Source: Medakamo hakoo
Taxonomy: Eukaryota > Chlorophyta > Trebouxiophyceae > Coccomyxaceae
Direction of reading: 5' to 3'
Length of the DNA: 64,000 nt
Assembly (NCBI GenBank): GCA_026636295.1
Contig: CP089456.1
Coordinates: 806,001-870,000, forward strand
Notes under the pieces: model-generated
What the model was told of the DNA's origin: nothing
What the model saw: only the letters and a program-made list of their open reading frames with translations
Databases searched by the model: none
In this document: positions 49,302 to 61,749 of the stretch, one piece after another
Layout: each line of letters begins with the position of its first letter
How positions within the stretch are numbered: the stretch's first letter is position 1
Program-made: the position numbers and the translations under genes

Positions 49302-51697
49302 ATGGCGCCCGTCGACGCGCGGGTGACCGTCGCGCCAGGTGCGTTTGGAAGGAGAAATCGGCAGACTCTGCGGCCGGCGGTGCGTCGGCGCGCACAAGCC
49401 GAAACACCGCCAGGCGCCCAGGCCTCGCATACACATCCTGTGCCTCTTCCAGGAGCCAGATACGGTGCACACGCGCACCTGGTGTGGACGTCCATGCGGG
49501 TGCACGCCTCTCCCACCGCCTCCCGCAACGCCTGCTTTCTCACCCACCACCGGCGCTGTTGTCCCTCCCTTTGCAGACCTGACCACCGTCGCAGCCACAA
49601 AACGCGCCCGCCCAGACGACGGCGACGCGACGACCACTCCACCGTCCGCTGTCGTGCCCATCGACTACGCCTCCCTCTTCTCGGAAGAGGGCGCCCGCCG
49701 CCGCCTGGCCGGCCTGCGCGAAATCGTTGCCGCGCACGCGGGCAAGGCCGGCGTCGTCGGCCTGCACGGCGGCTTCCCCCCGCCGGACGCCTTTCCCTTT
49801 GTGCGGCTGACAGCCACGCTAAAAGACGGGACGGTGCTGGACATTGGCGACCCGGCCAAGGTATGAGAAGGTGGCCGGTTTTGGGGGGCGCGGCCGGAAA
49901 GGAAAACGCTCTCGCTGTCCGTGCGCTGACTGGAATGCCCGTGTCGAAATACACGCCGAAACTTTCGACGCCCGCACCCGGATGGAAGGCGTGGGCGTCA
50001 TCGAGTCCTGCACCGCCAGGCTCAGGCTTGTGGGTTCGGAGCAGCTGGGTGGGTGGCAAAAACGGCGTTCGACAGGCAGCAACCCGACGCACTCCGCGCC
50101 GGAAACGCGTGCGCCCCGACACTGTCCGCCGCGCGCACGAACCCTCCGTTCGGACTTGACGAGGGAGCGCCCTTTCCGGCCACCTTCCGCGCGCCGCATT
50201 TTCCCGCGCTCACTCCACTCTCCGCCCTTCCCGACGCTCCCACCAGGTCGACGCCGCTCAGCAGTACTCCGTCGCCCTGAAAGGCTACCCGCCGCTGCAA
50301 GCCTGGGCGGCCGCGCACGTCGCGGCCCTGCACGCGCCGCCCGCGGGCCAGGAGGTCATGGTCACCAACGGCAACAACCAGACGATTGAGGTGAGACGAT
50401 TGAGGTGGGGTTGGGAGTGGGGGGAGTGGTGGGGGTGGGAGGGCGCGGTGGATGCACGCGCGTCCGACGACGCCGCCCTGGGTGGTCTCCTTGAGCGTTT
50501 CCGGGCGGGCACGCCCCTCCTTCCCCCGCCCCCTCGCCTCACACCCCACCACCAACCACACCCCACCACCACCACCACCAACACCACCCCTCAAAAAACA
50601 TCCAGATGGTCCTCCGCCTCTTCCTCTCGCCGGGTGACGCGCTGCTGTGCGAAGAGTACACCTACCCACACATCGCCGAATCCTTTGTCTTGCCTGCCGG
50701 CTTGCGCGCCGTGCCCGTCGCGTGCGACGCCCACGGCATGGACCCCGCCGCACTCGACGCCGCGCTGACCGCCGCCGCGGCCGCGGGCAAGCCGGCCAAG
50801 CTCATCTACACCGTCCCTGTCGGCCAAAACCCGACGGGCGCGGTCGCGCCCCGGGCGAGGCGGGAGGCTGTGTACGCGGTCGCCCGGTCGCACGGCGCGC
50901 TGATTTTGGAGGACGACCCGTACCACTTGCTGCAGTTTGGCCCGGACCCGGGTGCGGGCGCGGACGACGCGGCGCGGGCCGCCGCCGCGTCCGACCACGC
51001 CCACCCGCGCGGGTTGAGCGGCCTGGGCGACTCGTACCTGTCCCTGGACGTCGACGGCCGGGTCATCCGCCTGGACTCGTTCGCCAAAGCCCTGGCGCCC
51101 GGCCTGCGCCTGGGCTGGGCGACGGCCGCGCCGCCCATCATCGCCAAGCTCGTCGCCCACCTGCACGGCGTTTCCTTGGGTGCTGCGCCGCTGGCGCAAG
51201 TCCTGGCGGCCGAGCTCCTGGAATCCTGGGGCCGGGACGGCTTTGACGCGCACGTGCGCAGCGTGCAAGCCGAGTATGGTCGGCGCGCGGCGGTCTTGCA
51301 CGCAGCGGCTGAAAAGTTTTTAGGCCGCAGAGGCGGCGGCGCCTCCCCACCACTCGCCACCTGGTCCCGCCCGTTGGCCGGCATGTTCATGTGGTTAAAG
51401 CTGGAGGGCGTGCCAGACGCGGGCGCCATCATGGGCCGCCTGGCCGACGAGCGGGTGATTGTCGTCCCGGGCGCGTACGCGCACTGCTCCGGCTCCCGCG
51501 CCCGGCCGTGCCCGCACGTGCGCGTGTCCTTTGCTGGGGCCAGCGATGCCGACATGGAGGCGGGCATGGCGCGTCTAGCGGCCGTGCTGGAGGAAGTGGG
51601 TGGTGGCGGCGTGCCGGCCACTGCCACGGCCGTGAAGAAGCTGTCGCCCGCGAACGGTTCAGACACGCCCGACCGGGGCGGGAGCGCTGCGCCGTGA
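49302..51697 (+). CDS. PLP-dependent aminotransferase class I/II (aromatic/2-aminoadipate, ARO8-like)
   Basis: Four exons (49302-49338, 49577-49860, 50247-50390, 50606-51697) encode about 518 residues. Fold type I landmarks are VVGLHGGFPPPDAFPF, LKGYPPLQAWAAAHV, TNGNNQTIEMVLRLFLSPGD, CEEYTYPHIAESF, KLIYTVPVGQNPTGAV, LILEDDPYHLLQFG, and the PLP lysine in RLDSFAKALAPGLRLGWA. The arrangement is that of ARO8/kynurenine-aminotransferase-II type enzymes, which transaminate aromatic amino acids, kynurenine or 2-aminoadipate with 2-oxoglutarate. There is no evident transit peptide. The last 30 residues are a polar tail. All splice junctions keep frame, including a phase-1 first intron. Confidence 0.9.
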
Positions 51698-51961
51698 CTT
51701 GAGAGATTTTTTTTTTCAGGAAGAAAAACCTGATGTGTACCAGTAGCGAAACAGACGACAAACACACTGAACAACAACACTTGAAAACTTGGGAGTGACG
51801 GCGGGAGCACGTGGGGTAGACTCGAGAGTGGGTTGTAAGGAGAAGAAATGAGAGAGAAAGAAATTTTTCACAAGCAGAGGGAAGAAGTGGAAGGGCGGGT
51901 GGATGGAATAAACAAAGCTTCGGGATTTCTCAATCACACATTCCACCCCTCCATTCTCTCA

Positions 51962-53139
51962 TCAATTGCCCAGAGCGGCCTGGCGGGCTTCCAGCGCGGC
52001 CTTGATAACGTCCGACCGCGAAAAGAGGCCGATGAGGCGGCCGTCACCGTCGACGACTGGCAACCGGCGCACTTTGCGGGCGAGTAAAGTGCGGGCCGCG
52101 GCTTCGATGGTTTCGGTGCCGCGCACGACGACGGGGTCGAGCGTCATGACCTCACCGACGCTGTGGGATGAGTGGTGTGGGCGTGGCGGGCGTGTGAGGG
52201 GTGGAGGAGCGCGAGAGCAGTGCGGCCGAGCCCCGACCACCCATCCATGCCAACTCACGTCTTGCTCACACCCTTGAGCGCGGCTTCCTTGGACGAAAAG
52301 AAGGCGTCCCAGTCACCGCCCAGGGCCGGGAACATGCCGGCGGGCGCGATGTCCGGCACGTCCAGGGACAGGAGGTCGAAATCGGAGACGACGCCGATCT
52401 ATTTGAGTGTTGAGGGTTGGATGGAATGGTTGGAGGTGGATGGTTGAGTTTTTTTGATGCTGTGTTTCGAGGGCGGAGAAGCGAGCGGCGCCGCTCTTCT
52501 TTTGTGGAGTGATGTGACGTGTGGCTGGCGCGCAGGCGTGCCTGGCGCGCGAGCGGGAGCCAGCGCGTCCTCCGCCGAGAGTTGTTGGGAGCCTCGTGCT
52601 GCCAGGCCGGCATGCGAGTCCGACGGCTCTGCTGTGTCAAAAAGAACAACCGAATAAAAAACTCACCACCCGGCCGTCGCCGTCCACGACGGGCAGGCCC
52701 GTGATGCGCTTGGACACCAGCAGCTGCAGGGCTGTTGTTGGGGTGAGGATTGTGTGGGCGGAGAAAGGCGTGAGGGCGCGAGGCGAGGGTCCCACTCGTC
52801 AGCGCGACAGCGCACCAAACCGCTGCGCTGTGGCCTCGCCCGGTCTTCCGCCCTCTCAACCAACTCACCCTCGTCCACCGTCGTGTCTGCGCCCACCGTG
52901 TACACGCCCTTGGTCATGACGTCCTCCACGGTGCGGGAGGCGGCGGGCGCGCCCCGAGAGGCCGCGCCCGTGGCGGCGGTGGAGGTGGAGGGCGTCGGCG
53001 ACGGCGCGGCCGTCGACGAAGACGGCCGGCGCGCATCGGCGCGAAGGGACGACTGCGTCGGCGCGCGCGGCGGCAAGCAGGCGACCTGGTGGCGCGAGCC
53101 GACGGCCAAGCCCAAGCGGCAGGACAGGGTGGCGGGCAT
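51962..53139 (-). CDS. Tandem CBS-domain protein, CBSX1/2-like, plastid
   Basis: Four exons (52869-53139, 52667-52731, 52259-52398, 51962-52160) encode about 224 residues. The first 65 residues are Ser/Thr/Ala/Arg-rich, a transit peptide. Two CBS motifs follow: TVEDVMTKGVYTVGADTT with RITGLPVVDGDGRVVIGVVS and DFDLLSL, then TVGEVMTLDPVVVRG with KVRRLPVVDGDGRLIGLFSR and SDVIKAA. Single-pair CBS proteins in plant plastids (CBSX1/2) bind adenosine nucleotides and activate thioredoxins of the ferredoxin-thioredoxin system; the role here is inferred from that resemblance. The insertion between motifs (DIAPAGMFPALGGDWDAFFS) also occurs in plant CBSX proteins. A long CA repeat lies upstream of its start. 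Confidence 0.9.
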
Positions 53140-53281
53140 TTGACAGGCGGGTGGCGTTCGTTTGCTCGGAAAAGGAGAGTGAGGCACAAACGGGGCGTTC
53201 GCGCGCGCGTTGAGGGTTGCGCAAGTCTGAGGCGGACGACACACACCAACACGTCCGGCCCAGCCCCCCCCACCCCCCACC

Positions 53282-55542
<2,261 letters not shown>

Positions 55543-55721
55543 TCGGGAGGAGTGTGGAGGGAGGAGAGGGCGAGACGAGTGCCTGCGGCGGGGTTTTTTG
55601 CGGGAGGTTGAGAAAAATGAGAGTGAACCTGGTGCGGCCTTCGGCCAACCTGTCTGTGTGAGAAATGCACGCCAGCCACACGCGATATGTACCTTCTGAA
55701 ATTCGTTTTGGCTGTCCAATC

Positions 55722-55948
55722 GGGATTTTGGTCTAGTGGTGAGTTGTCGCGGTCGTTGGTGGATGATGAGTGCGAGGGATGGTTGGACCACTGAGTAGTC
55801 AGTGGTTCGACCCCCTCCACTGTGCCTTCCCCTCTTCGACGTCTCCGACACCTCTCCCTCATCAAACCAACCTCCTCACCACCGCAATCGCAGGTATGAT
55901 TCTCCTTTCGGGTAGGAGAGGCCCCGGGTTCGATTCCCGGAAGTCCCC
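55722..55948 (+). tRNA. tRNA-Pro(CGG) with a 155-nt GT-AG intron in the D-loop
   Basis: The 5' part at 55722-55738 (acceptor GGGATTT, then TGGTCTAGTG) and the 3' part at 55894-55948 form a complete 72-nt proline tRNA. The 3' part contains GTATGATT, anticodon arm CTCCT-TTCGGGT-AGGAG with anticodon CGG, T-arm CCGGG-TTCGATT-CCCGG, acceptor AAGTCCC and discriminator C. Acceptor strands pair with one U-G. The interruption 55739-55893 starts GTGAGT, ends TCGCAG, has a pyrimidine-rich 3' half and contains a strong 14-bp hairpin at 55781-55812. The site is one nucleotide 3' of that in tRNA-Pro(AGG). B box GGTTCGATTCC is intact and a T8 terminator follows. Removal by splicing is inferred. Confidence 0.88.
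55781..55812 (+). repeat. Inverted repeat (14-bp stem, GTAG loop) inside the tRNA-Pro(CGG) intron
   Basis: GGTTGGACCACTGA pairs with TCAGTGGTTCGACC through 12 Watson-Crick and 2 G-U pairs around a four-base loop, the strongest hairpin seen in either tRNA intron. Confidence 0.85.
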
Positions 55949-55956
55949 GATGCACA

Positions 55957-55964
55957 TTTTTTTT
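55957..55964 (+). terminator. Pol III T-run terminator of tRNA-Pro(CGG)
   Basis: Eight Ts begin 9 nt after the tRNA 3' end. Confidence 0.8.
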
Positions 55965-56419
55965 GCGTGCGGAGGAGAGGGTGGTGCAGCGGTGAAGATT
56001 GGAGGGTCGATTCAACGAGACGGGGCCTCTAAGGATGGGCGCCAGCCCGTCCACGCGCCGCCCGACAACGCCCCCGGACCGCGCCACCCCGCCTCCTCCC
56101 AAACCCACCGCCAGCATGGCCTCCAGCATCCAGCGAGTCTCTCCTCATTCAAAACAGAAAGCGGGGACGCCGAAGAGAGTGGCGGTTGTTGTGAACGGTC
56201 GAAAAAAACACAGCCCCAACCCTCGCCTCTCCATTCCACCCCCCCACCCGCCCCCCCCCCCCCACACGTTCGCGCTACCCTGGGTCACCCGGAGAGAGAG
56301 AAAGACATCCGTCACCCCAAAAAGCATGTTCACCATCCCTCTCAACACGCGCGCGCTGTCTTGTTCACATTACACCCGCAAGAACGACACGCCCGCCCCC
56401 GTCCCCGTCCCACCCCACC
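55965..56419. other. Spacer between tRNA-Pro(CGG) and the FkbM-type gene
   Basis: Contains C-rich runs near 56238-56271 and the 3' flank of the minus-strand methyltransferase. No gene was recognised. Confidence 0.55.
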
Positions 56420-58444
56420 TCACACAAACTTTTCCCACCGCCGCGCTGTCGGCAAGCCCGCCCCGCACGCCTTGGCGTCCAGGTGGCGCAGGACGCCCAT
56501 GGAGAACGCGTTGCGCCCGCCCACACGCGCTTCGTGGTCGGCCGCCGCGTTGGCCATGACGGCGTGCACGAGCGAGTAGACTTCATCGACCGACCGCCCG
56601 CCTTTCAGCCCAAACGTCTGCCAGGCTTTGGTGACGTCGAACTGCCCCTCTTCCAGGCCCACGTAATTCGGCGAGTCGTTCTCGCACGCGTGGATGCAGT
56701 GGTAGCCCGGCGATTTGGCGGCCGGGTTGGGCGCCATCGCGGAGTAGTACAGCGTGCACACGTCCGTCGGGAAAGCGTCGGGGGTGAAGACCGCCGCGTG
56801 CGCGCGGTCGGCGCCCACGCGCGGCGCGGCAGCCAGCACGTCATCCCGCACTAAAATGACGTTGTGCTCCGGGTCTTCCAGTTGAGCCACCACGATCGTG
56901 TAGCCGTGCGGTTCCCACAGGTCGGCGACGGCCGCGATGGACGTGCCGTAGAAGCCGGCCCTGTGTTTTTGGTGGGTGGGGTGGGGGAGGGTTGAGAGGG
57001 GTTGGCGTGAGGGCCGGGAGGCCGGGAGGTCGGGCTGTCGCTCGACCCTTCCATCCATCCCCCCTCTCCGTCCTTGACACGCAACTCACCCAAAGTACAG
57101 CTCCCAGCCTTCCCGGAACTGCGTTTCATAAATGAAGGGCGCGGGCACGTCGCTGTTGATTTCCATCAACACAACCTTCGGGCGGTAGCCCGCTTCGAGG
57201 ACGGCGCGGGCCAGGGCCAAATCAAAGCCGTCGATGTCTGCGAGTTTTTTTTGTTTCGGTTTGCATGGAGTGAGGGGCAGGCAGGCGGGAACGCGGGCGC
57301 GGGCGGCGACAGTCGACGCGCCAGAGCCCACAGCCCTCGCCGCGCGGCCCCTCCCGCCAACGCACCAATCTTCAGGATATCCAGGTTGGCCGGCGTCACG
57401 CCCGCCCCCGCCAGCTTGGCCGGGAACGTGTCGGGCCGCGCGTACTCGTGGACGATGTGCACGCCCGTCTTGGCAAAGGGGCCCAAATTTTCGTCCAGGT
57501 GCTCGAAAATGGGCTCCCACCCCTCAAAGGCGGCGCCTGGGTGGCCGCGCGCGTACAGCGGGTAGGTCGGGTCGTGCGTCTTGCCGTCGCGCGCGCCGAG
57601 GTTGACGACCGCGCCCAGCGGCCCGCCCTTCGGCAGGACGGCATCCACAATGTCCACCAGCTCCACGTCCGCGGGAGCCCGGCCCCACGCGGATTGGAGC
57701 GAGTGGTGGGCGTAGCTCTCCAGCGGGCGCGGCGCGCGTTTTGCGGCCAGCTGGGCGGGCGTGCAGCCGACGGCCGGGTCGCAGAAACGGGAAGAAGCGG
57801 TGGTGCGGGTGAGGAAGGTGGAGTGGACGGTCGGCCAGGCGGCTTTGAGCGCCATGGTGGTGACGAGGGCGGCCACGGCCAGGCCGGCGCGGACGGCACT
57901 GTTTTGCGTGGGGGCGGAAGGAGGGCAAGTGAGAGGAGCGTCGGCGGACGCGAAAAACACAGGCTGTGGTTGGTTTGGACGGCCGTCGCCCCACCGTTTC
58001 TTCCTTCCATTGCCAACCTCCCGCTCCCAAAAACTGGCAGCACACATGCGTCACTGATACGTCACAAGCGGAAGCAAGCGGCGGACACCGACGCGCCGCC
58101 GGGACGAAAAAGCACACGCTCCGCCGTGCACCGCATGCCACCGCATGGTTCGCCGTCCCGCACGCCACCGCCGCCGCCCGCTCCATGTACCACCGTTGCT
58201 CGCGACAAGCTGCGCTACACAGGTGATCAATCAGCAGGTCGAACCCACCGCGACGAAAGCCCCCCCCCCCCCCCCCGCGCCACACAAAGGGCGTTGGCAA
58301 ATGCTGCGCCATAGCCCGTAGCGCTCGACCAAAAAAAAAAAAGACGCACCCGGCCGGCACGCCGGCACCCGCTTTGCGCGCCGTCGAAGAGGAGGTCCGA
58401 CCCTTGGCCGGTGAGTCAGGACGCCGTGAGCGGAGGTTGGCCAT
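56420..58444 (-). CDS. Membrane-anchored FkbM-type methyltransferase
   Basis: Four exons (58350-58444, 57366-57898, 57090-57237, 56420-56960) encode about 438 residues. Exon 1 gives a Ser/Arg-rich tail (MANLRSRRPDSPAKGRTSSS), and exon 2 starts with a membrane anchor (AVRAGLAVAALVTTMAL), a type II topology. The SAM-binding strand is GAVVNLGARDGKTHDP, and exon 3 carries the FkbM landmark ILKIDIDGFDLALARAVLEA and KVVLMEINSDVPAPFIYE. The C-terminal part (YGTSIAAVADLWEPHGYTIV, HNVILVRDDV) also fits the family; the final 130 residues have no match I can name. FkbM-type enzymes O-methylate sugars or natural products, so a Golgi role in glycan methylation is a reasonable inference. All junctions preserve phase. 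Confidence 0.8.
58260..58276. repeat. 17-base poly-C run in intron 1 of the FkbM-type gene
   Basis: Homopolymer run on the plus strand, within the first intron of the minus-strand methyltransferase gene. Confidence 0.85.
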
Positions 58445-58630
58445 TTCGGTTGAGAAAAAGGCGCGCGTGTTGTTTATGGTTTGGTTTGCCGCGCCGAAAA
58501 CAGCTCTCTTGTTCGACGGCCCGGCCTTCTCTCCTCACTCTCCTTTTCCGGCCTCCGGCCCAGCCCAGCAACCCCCCACACACGGCGCCGCGCCGTGCGT
58601 GCTCCCAACCAACAACCCACAACCCACACC

Positions 58631-61600
58631 ATGCCGCCTGCCGCCCCACCTGCGCCTCCGCTCCCACAGCCGGCGACAGGCGGCGTCGTCGCGGCCCTCA
58701 TCGAAAACCGGGCGGGCGAGGTCGGCGTCGCGTTTTGGGCGCCGGACACCGTGCGGTGGGTTTGTTGCTTCTTTCTGGCGGAGGTGGATGAGGAGTGCGC
58801 CGGCGTGTCAGAGTCTGGCAGGCGGGTCCGAGGGCCGGGAGTGCGGGCGTGTGGTGGCGGTCAGCCGCGCGAACCCGCCCGCCCCAAACCTCGCAACTCT
58901 CGACGCAGGTCGCCGTCAACCACCGCCACCGCCACCACTCCGCCACAACCTCCCACTCCCCGCCCTCGGACGGCCCGCCTGGACCTAGGTCAAGCCAAAA
59001 ACCCACGTCCGAGGGCGGGCGTGCCGTTCATTTCACGGCTGTTTTTGTCTCACAGCAGCCAACGTCCCACATCCACAGTCTCACCCTCTCGTCCGTCATC
59101 TCCGCGTCCCACTCCCACTCCGCCGTCGGCGCTTTGCTGTCCGCGCACCGGGCGGCCGGCACGCTGGTATGCCTGGACTCTGCGGCCGCGGGAGGTGGTG
59201 GGCCGCTTTCCGCTCCCGCGATGCTGCTCGCGCGCGGCGCGGTCGCGCGTTTAGCGCCGCTGCCACGCTCCGCGTTTGACGACGCTGAAGGCGCGCTCGC
59301 ACTGGAGCGGTTGGCCATCGCCGGCACGGCGCCGCCCGTGTCTGGGCCCGGGCGCCCGCCGTACCTGGCGCTGGCGGCGGCAGGTGAGGTTGGGTGGTGT
59401 TTCCTCCATCCATCCGTCCATCCACCCATCCATCCGTCCATCAACCTCCGCGTCCACAAAGCCCTCACGTCCGCTCCCACCCGCACCAAAATAGCTGCCT
59501 TACTGACCCACCTGGGCCGGGCCGCCCCACCGGATGGCACCGCCCACGTCGTCGTCGCCCCTCCCGGTTCTTACTTGTCCCTCGACCCATCCACCATCGC
59601 TGCGCTCCATTTAATCCGCGGCCCCGGCGGCCGCCGCGCCGGCTCCGTCCTGGCGACGTTGGACTCCACGCGCACGACCGTGGGTTCGGCTTGGCTGCGG
59701 GCGGCGGTGCTGCAGCCGCTGGCGCACGCCCCGTCTCTGCGCCTGCGCCACGCGGCGGTGGCCGAACTGGTGGCTGACCCGAGTCTGGCCGCGTCCATCG
59801 ACAGCGTCCTCGCGTCCTTGCCCCGCGAACTGGGCAGACTCTACGGTTGGCTGGCCCTGCGGCCGAAAACCGGGCCTGCGGCCAACTCACGCTCGGTCGC
59901 GGGCCTAGCGCGGTCTCTCACCCTGCTGCGCACCGCGCTCGCTGCCCTGCCCGGCCTCGCCGCCGTCCTGTCCGACGCCCGGTCCGAGCTGTTGCGCACC
60001 GCGGGCGCGACGCTGGCCCACCCGGCCGTCGCGGCCCTGGGCCCAGCCTTAGACACCGTCCTGGGCGTGGGCGGCGAAGCCATGGGCGACGGCGACGGCG
60101 ACGACGAAAACGCCACCAACCCGGCCGACCTACAAGACTGCTTCGTCGTCCGCACGGAGGCGGCTGTTTCGGCGGCCGACACCACCGCCCAACCCATCTT
60201 AACCCCCAACGACGCTGCCCTGCTAGCCGCCGCGAGGGAGGCCTTGACCGCCGCCGTGTCCGCGGCCGCCACGCTCGCCACCTCTTACCGCGCCGCGGCC
60301 GGCCCCGCCGCCCGCAACCTGCGCCTCCACCACGGCCAGCGCCGCGGATTTTGGTTGACGCTGCCTCTGAAGCGCGTGCACGCCACGTCGTCCGCCTGGC
60401 GCCGCGACCTGCCCGCCGGCTTGACCATCACCGCCACGCGCGGCGGGTGCGTAGAACTCACCGCGGCCGAGCTGGGCGCGGCCAACGCGCGCGCCAAGGC
60501 CGCGGCCGAAGACTGCCTGGCGCTGTCCGCTGCGGCTCTGTCCGCCGCCGCGGACCGGGTGACGACGGGCGACGCGGCGGCGGCCCTGCAAAAAGCCGTC
60601 GACGCCATCGCCGTCGTCGACTTTCTGACCTCGCTCGCGCGCGCCGCGTGCGCGTGCCCCGTCCCCGTCACCGCGCCGACCATGGCGGAACCGGGCGGCG
60701 CGACGGTGTTTGCCGGCCTGCGTGACCCGTTGCTCTTATCCGCAGCCGCCGCCTCCAACCTGGACGCCGGCGCCGTCGTCCGCGCCAACGACGCGGCTTT
60801 TTCGCCATCTGGCGCGTCCCTGGCCATCATCACCGGCGCCAACTCGTCCGGCAAGTCCACCTACCTGCGGTCCGTCGGCACGGCCGTCATCCTGGCCCAC
60901 GTCGGCGCCCACGTGCCCGCCGCGCACGCCACCGTCGCCGTCGTCCACCGGGTGTCGCTGTGCGGGTCGGCTGGCGAAGCCCTCTCCCTCGAAACCGGCG
61001 AGTCGGCGCTGGGCGTGGAGATGCGGGGCGTGGCGGCCGCGTTGTCGCACGCCGGCCCTGGCACGCTCCTGCTGCTCGACGAGCCCGGCCGGGCCACGTC
61101 CACGGCCGACGGCGCGGCCCTGGCGTGGGCGGGCGCCGAAGCCGCGCTGGCCGCGCGCGCGCCGACCCTGGTGGCCACGCACTTCCCCCGCCTGGCCCGG
61201 CTGGCTGACGTGTACCCTACCGCGCGGGCCTTCCACATGGATGCGCGGCTGGAGGAGAGCGGTGTGGGCGAGGGCGGCGGCGGCGGCGGGCCGGGGCCGG
61301 CGTCGGCCCAACCCCAACCACCCATCCCTGACGTCTCGTTCACGTGGCGCCTGCGCCCAGGCCCCTGCACGGCCCGCCACTACGGTTTGGCCGTCGCGCC
61401 ACGGGCCGGCATGCCTGAGGACGTCGTGGAGGAAGCCGCGGCCATTGCGCGCCGCATTGAAGCTGAAGGCGGCGGCGGTGGGGAGGGCGGCGAGTCCACC
61501 ACCACCGCCACCACCACCACCCCGCACACCGCGGACCACGCCCTCCACTCGGTCGCCCACCGCCTGGCCGCCCTGGCCAACGCGTGGGTGGGTGGGGCGG

Positions 61601-61683
61601 CGGACGCGGATGTGGCTGTGGCCCTGCGTGGTTTGCAAGCGGCGGCGGTGGCGGCGGTCGGTGGGGGTGGTGGGGCGGCGTGA
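58631..61683 (+). CDS. MSH4: MutS homologue MSH4 (meiotic)
   Basis: MSH4 with MSH5 stabilises meiotic recombination intermediates. Exon 1 (58631-58755) encodes TGGVVAALIENRAGEVGVAF, close to the plant MSH4 start VVGLIENRAKEVGMA; no mismatch-recognition domain precedes it. A middle exon ends at 59383 (YLALAAA), and its start (about 58917 or 59056) is unresolved because neither acceptor gives a clean phase. The last exon, 59495-61683, includes the lever/core (VLATLDSTRTTVGSAWLRAA, RGFWLTLPLKRVHA) and the ATPase: Walker A IITGANSSGKSTYLRSVG, Walker B LLLLDEPGRATSTADGAAL, then TLVATHFPRL and FTWRLRPGPCTARHYGLAVA. The Walker B region reads DEPGRATS where the family has DELGRGTS. The C-terminus is Gly/Ala-rich. 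The gene suggests a sexual cycle. Confidence 0.85.
59401..59448. repeat. (CATC)n-like repeat in an MSH4 intron
   Basis: Imperfect CATC/CGTC units lie just after the GTGAGG donor of the 111-nt intron 59384-59494. Confidence 0.8.
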
Positions 61684-61749
61684 GAGCATGGATGGAGAGG
61701 AGTGCATGAACAAAAAGCCTGAACGTTTTTTCCACAACACAGTCGCGCG

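Noticed and set aside
55801-55815. A T-loop-like GTGGTTCGACC inside the tRNA-Pro(CGG) intron
   Set aside because: It is one arm of the intronic hairpin and has no acceptor or anticodon arm around it.
55722-55948. tRNA pseudogenes
   Set aside because: All stems pair, anticodon loops are canonical and Pol III T-runs follow in both genes; random decay would not leave flawless arms split at equivalent places.
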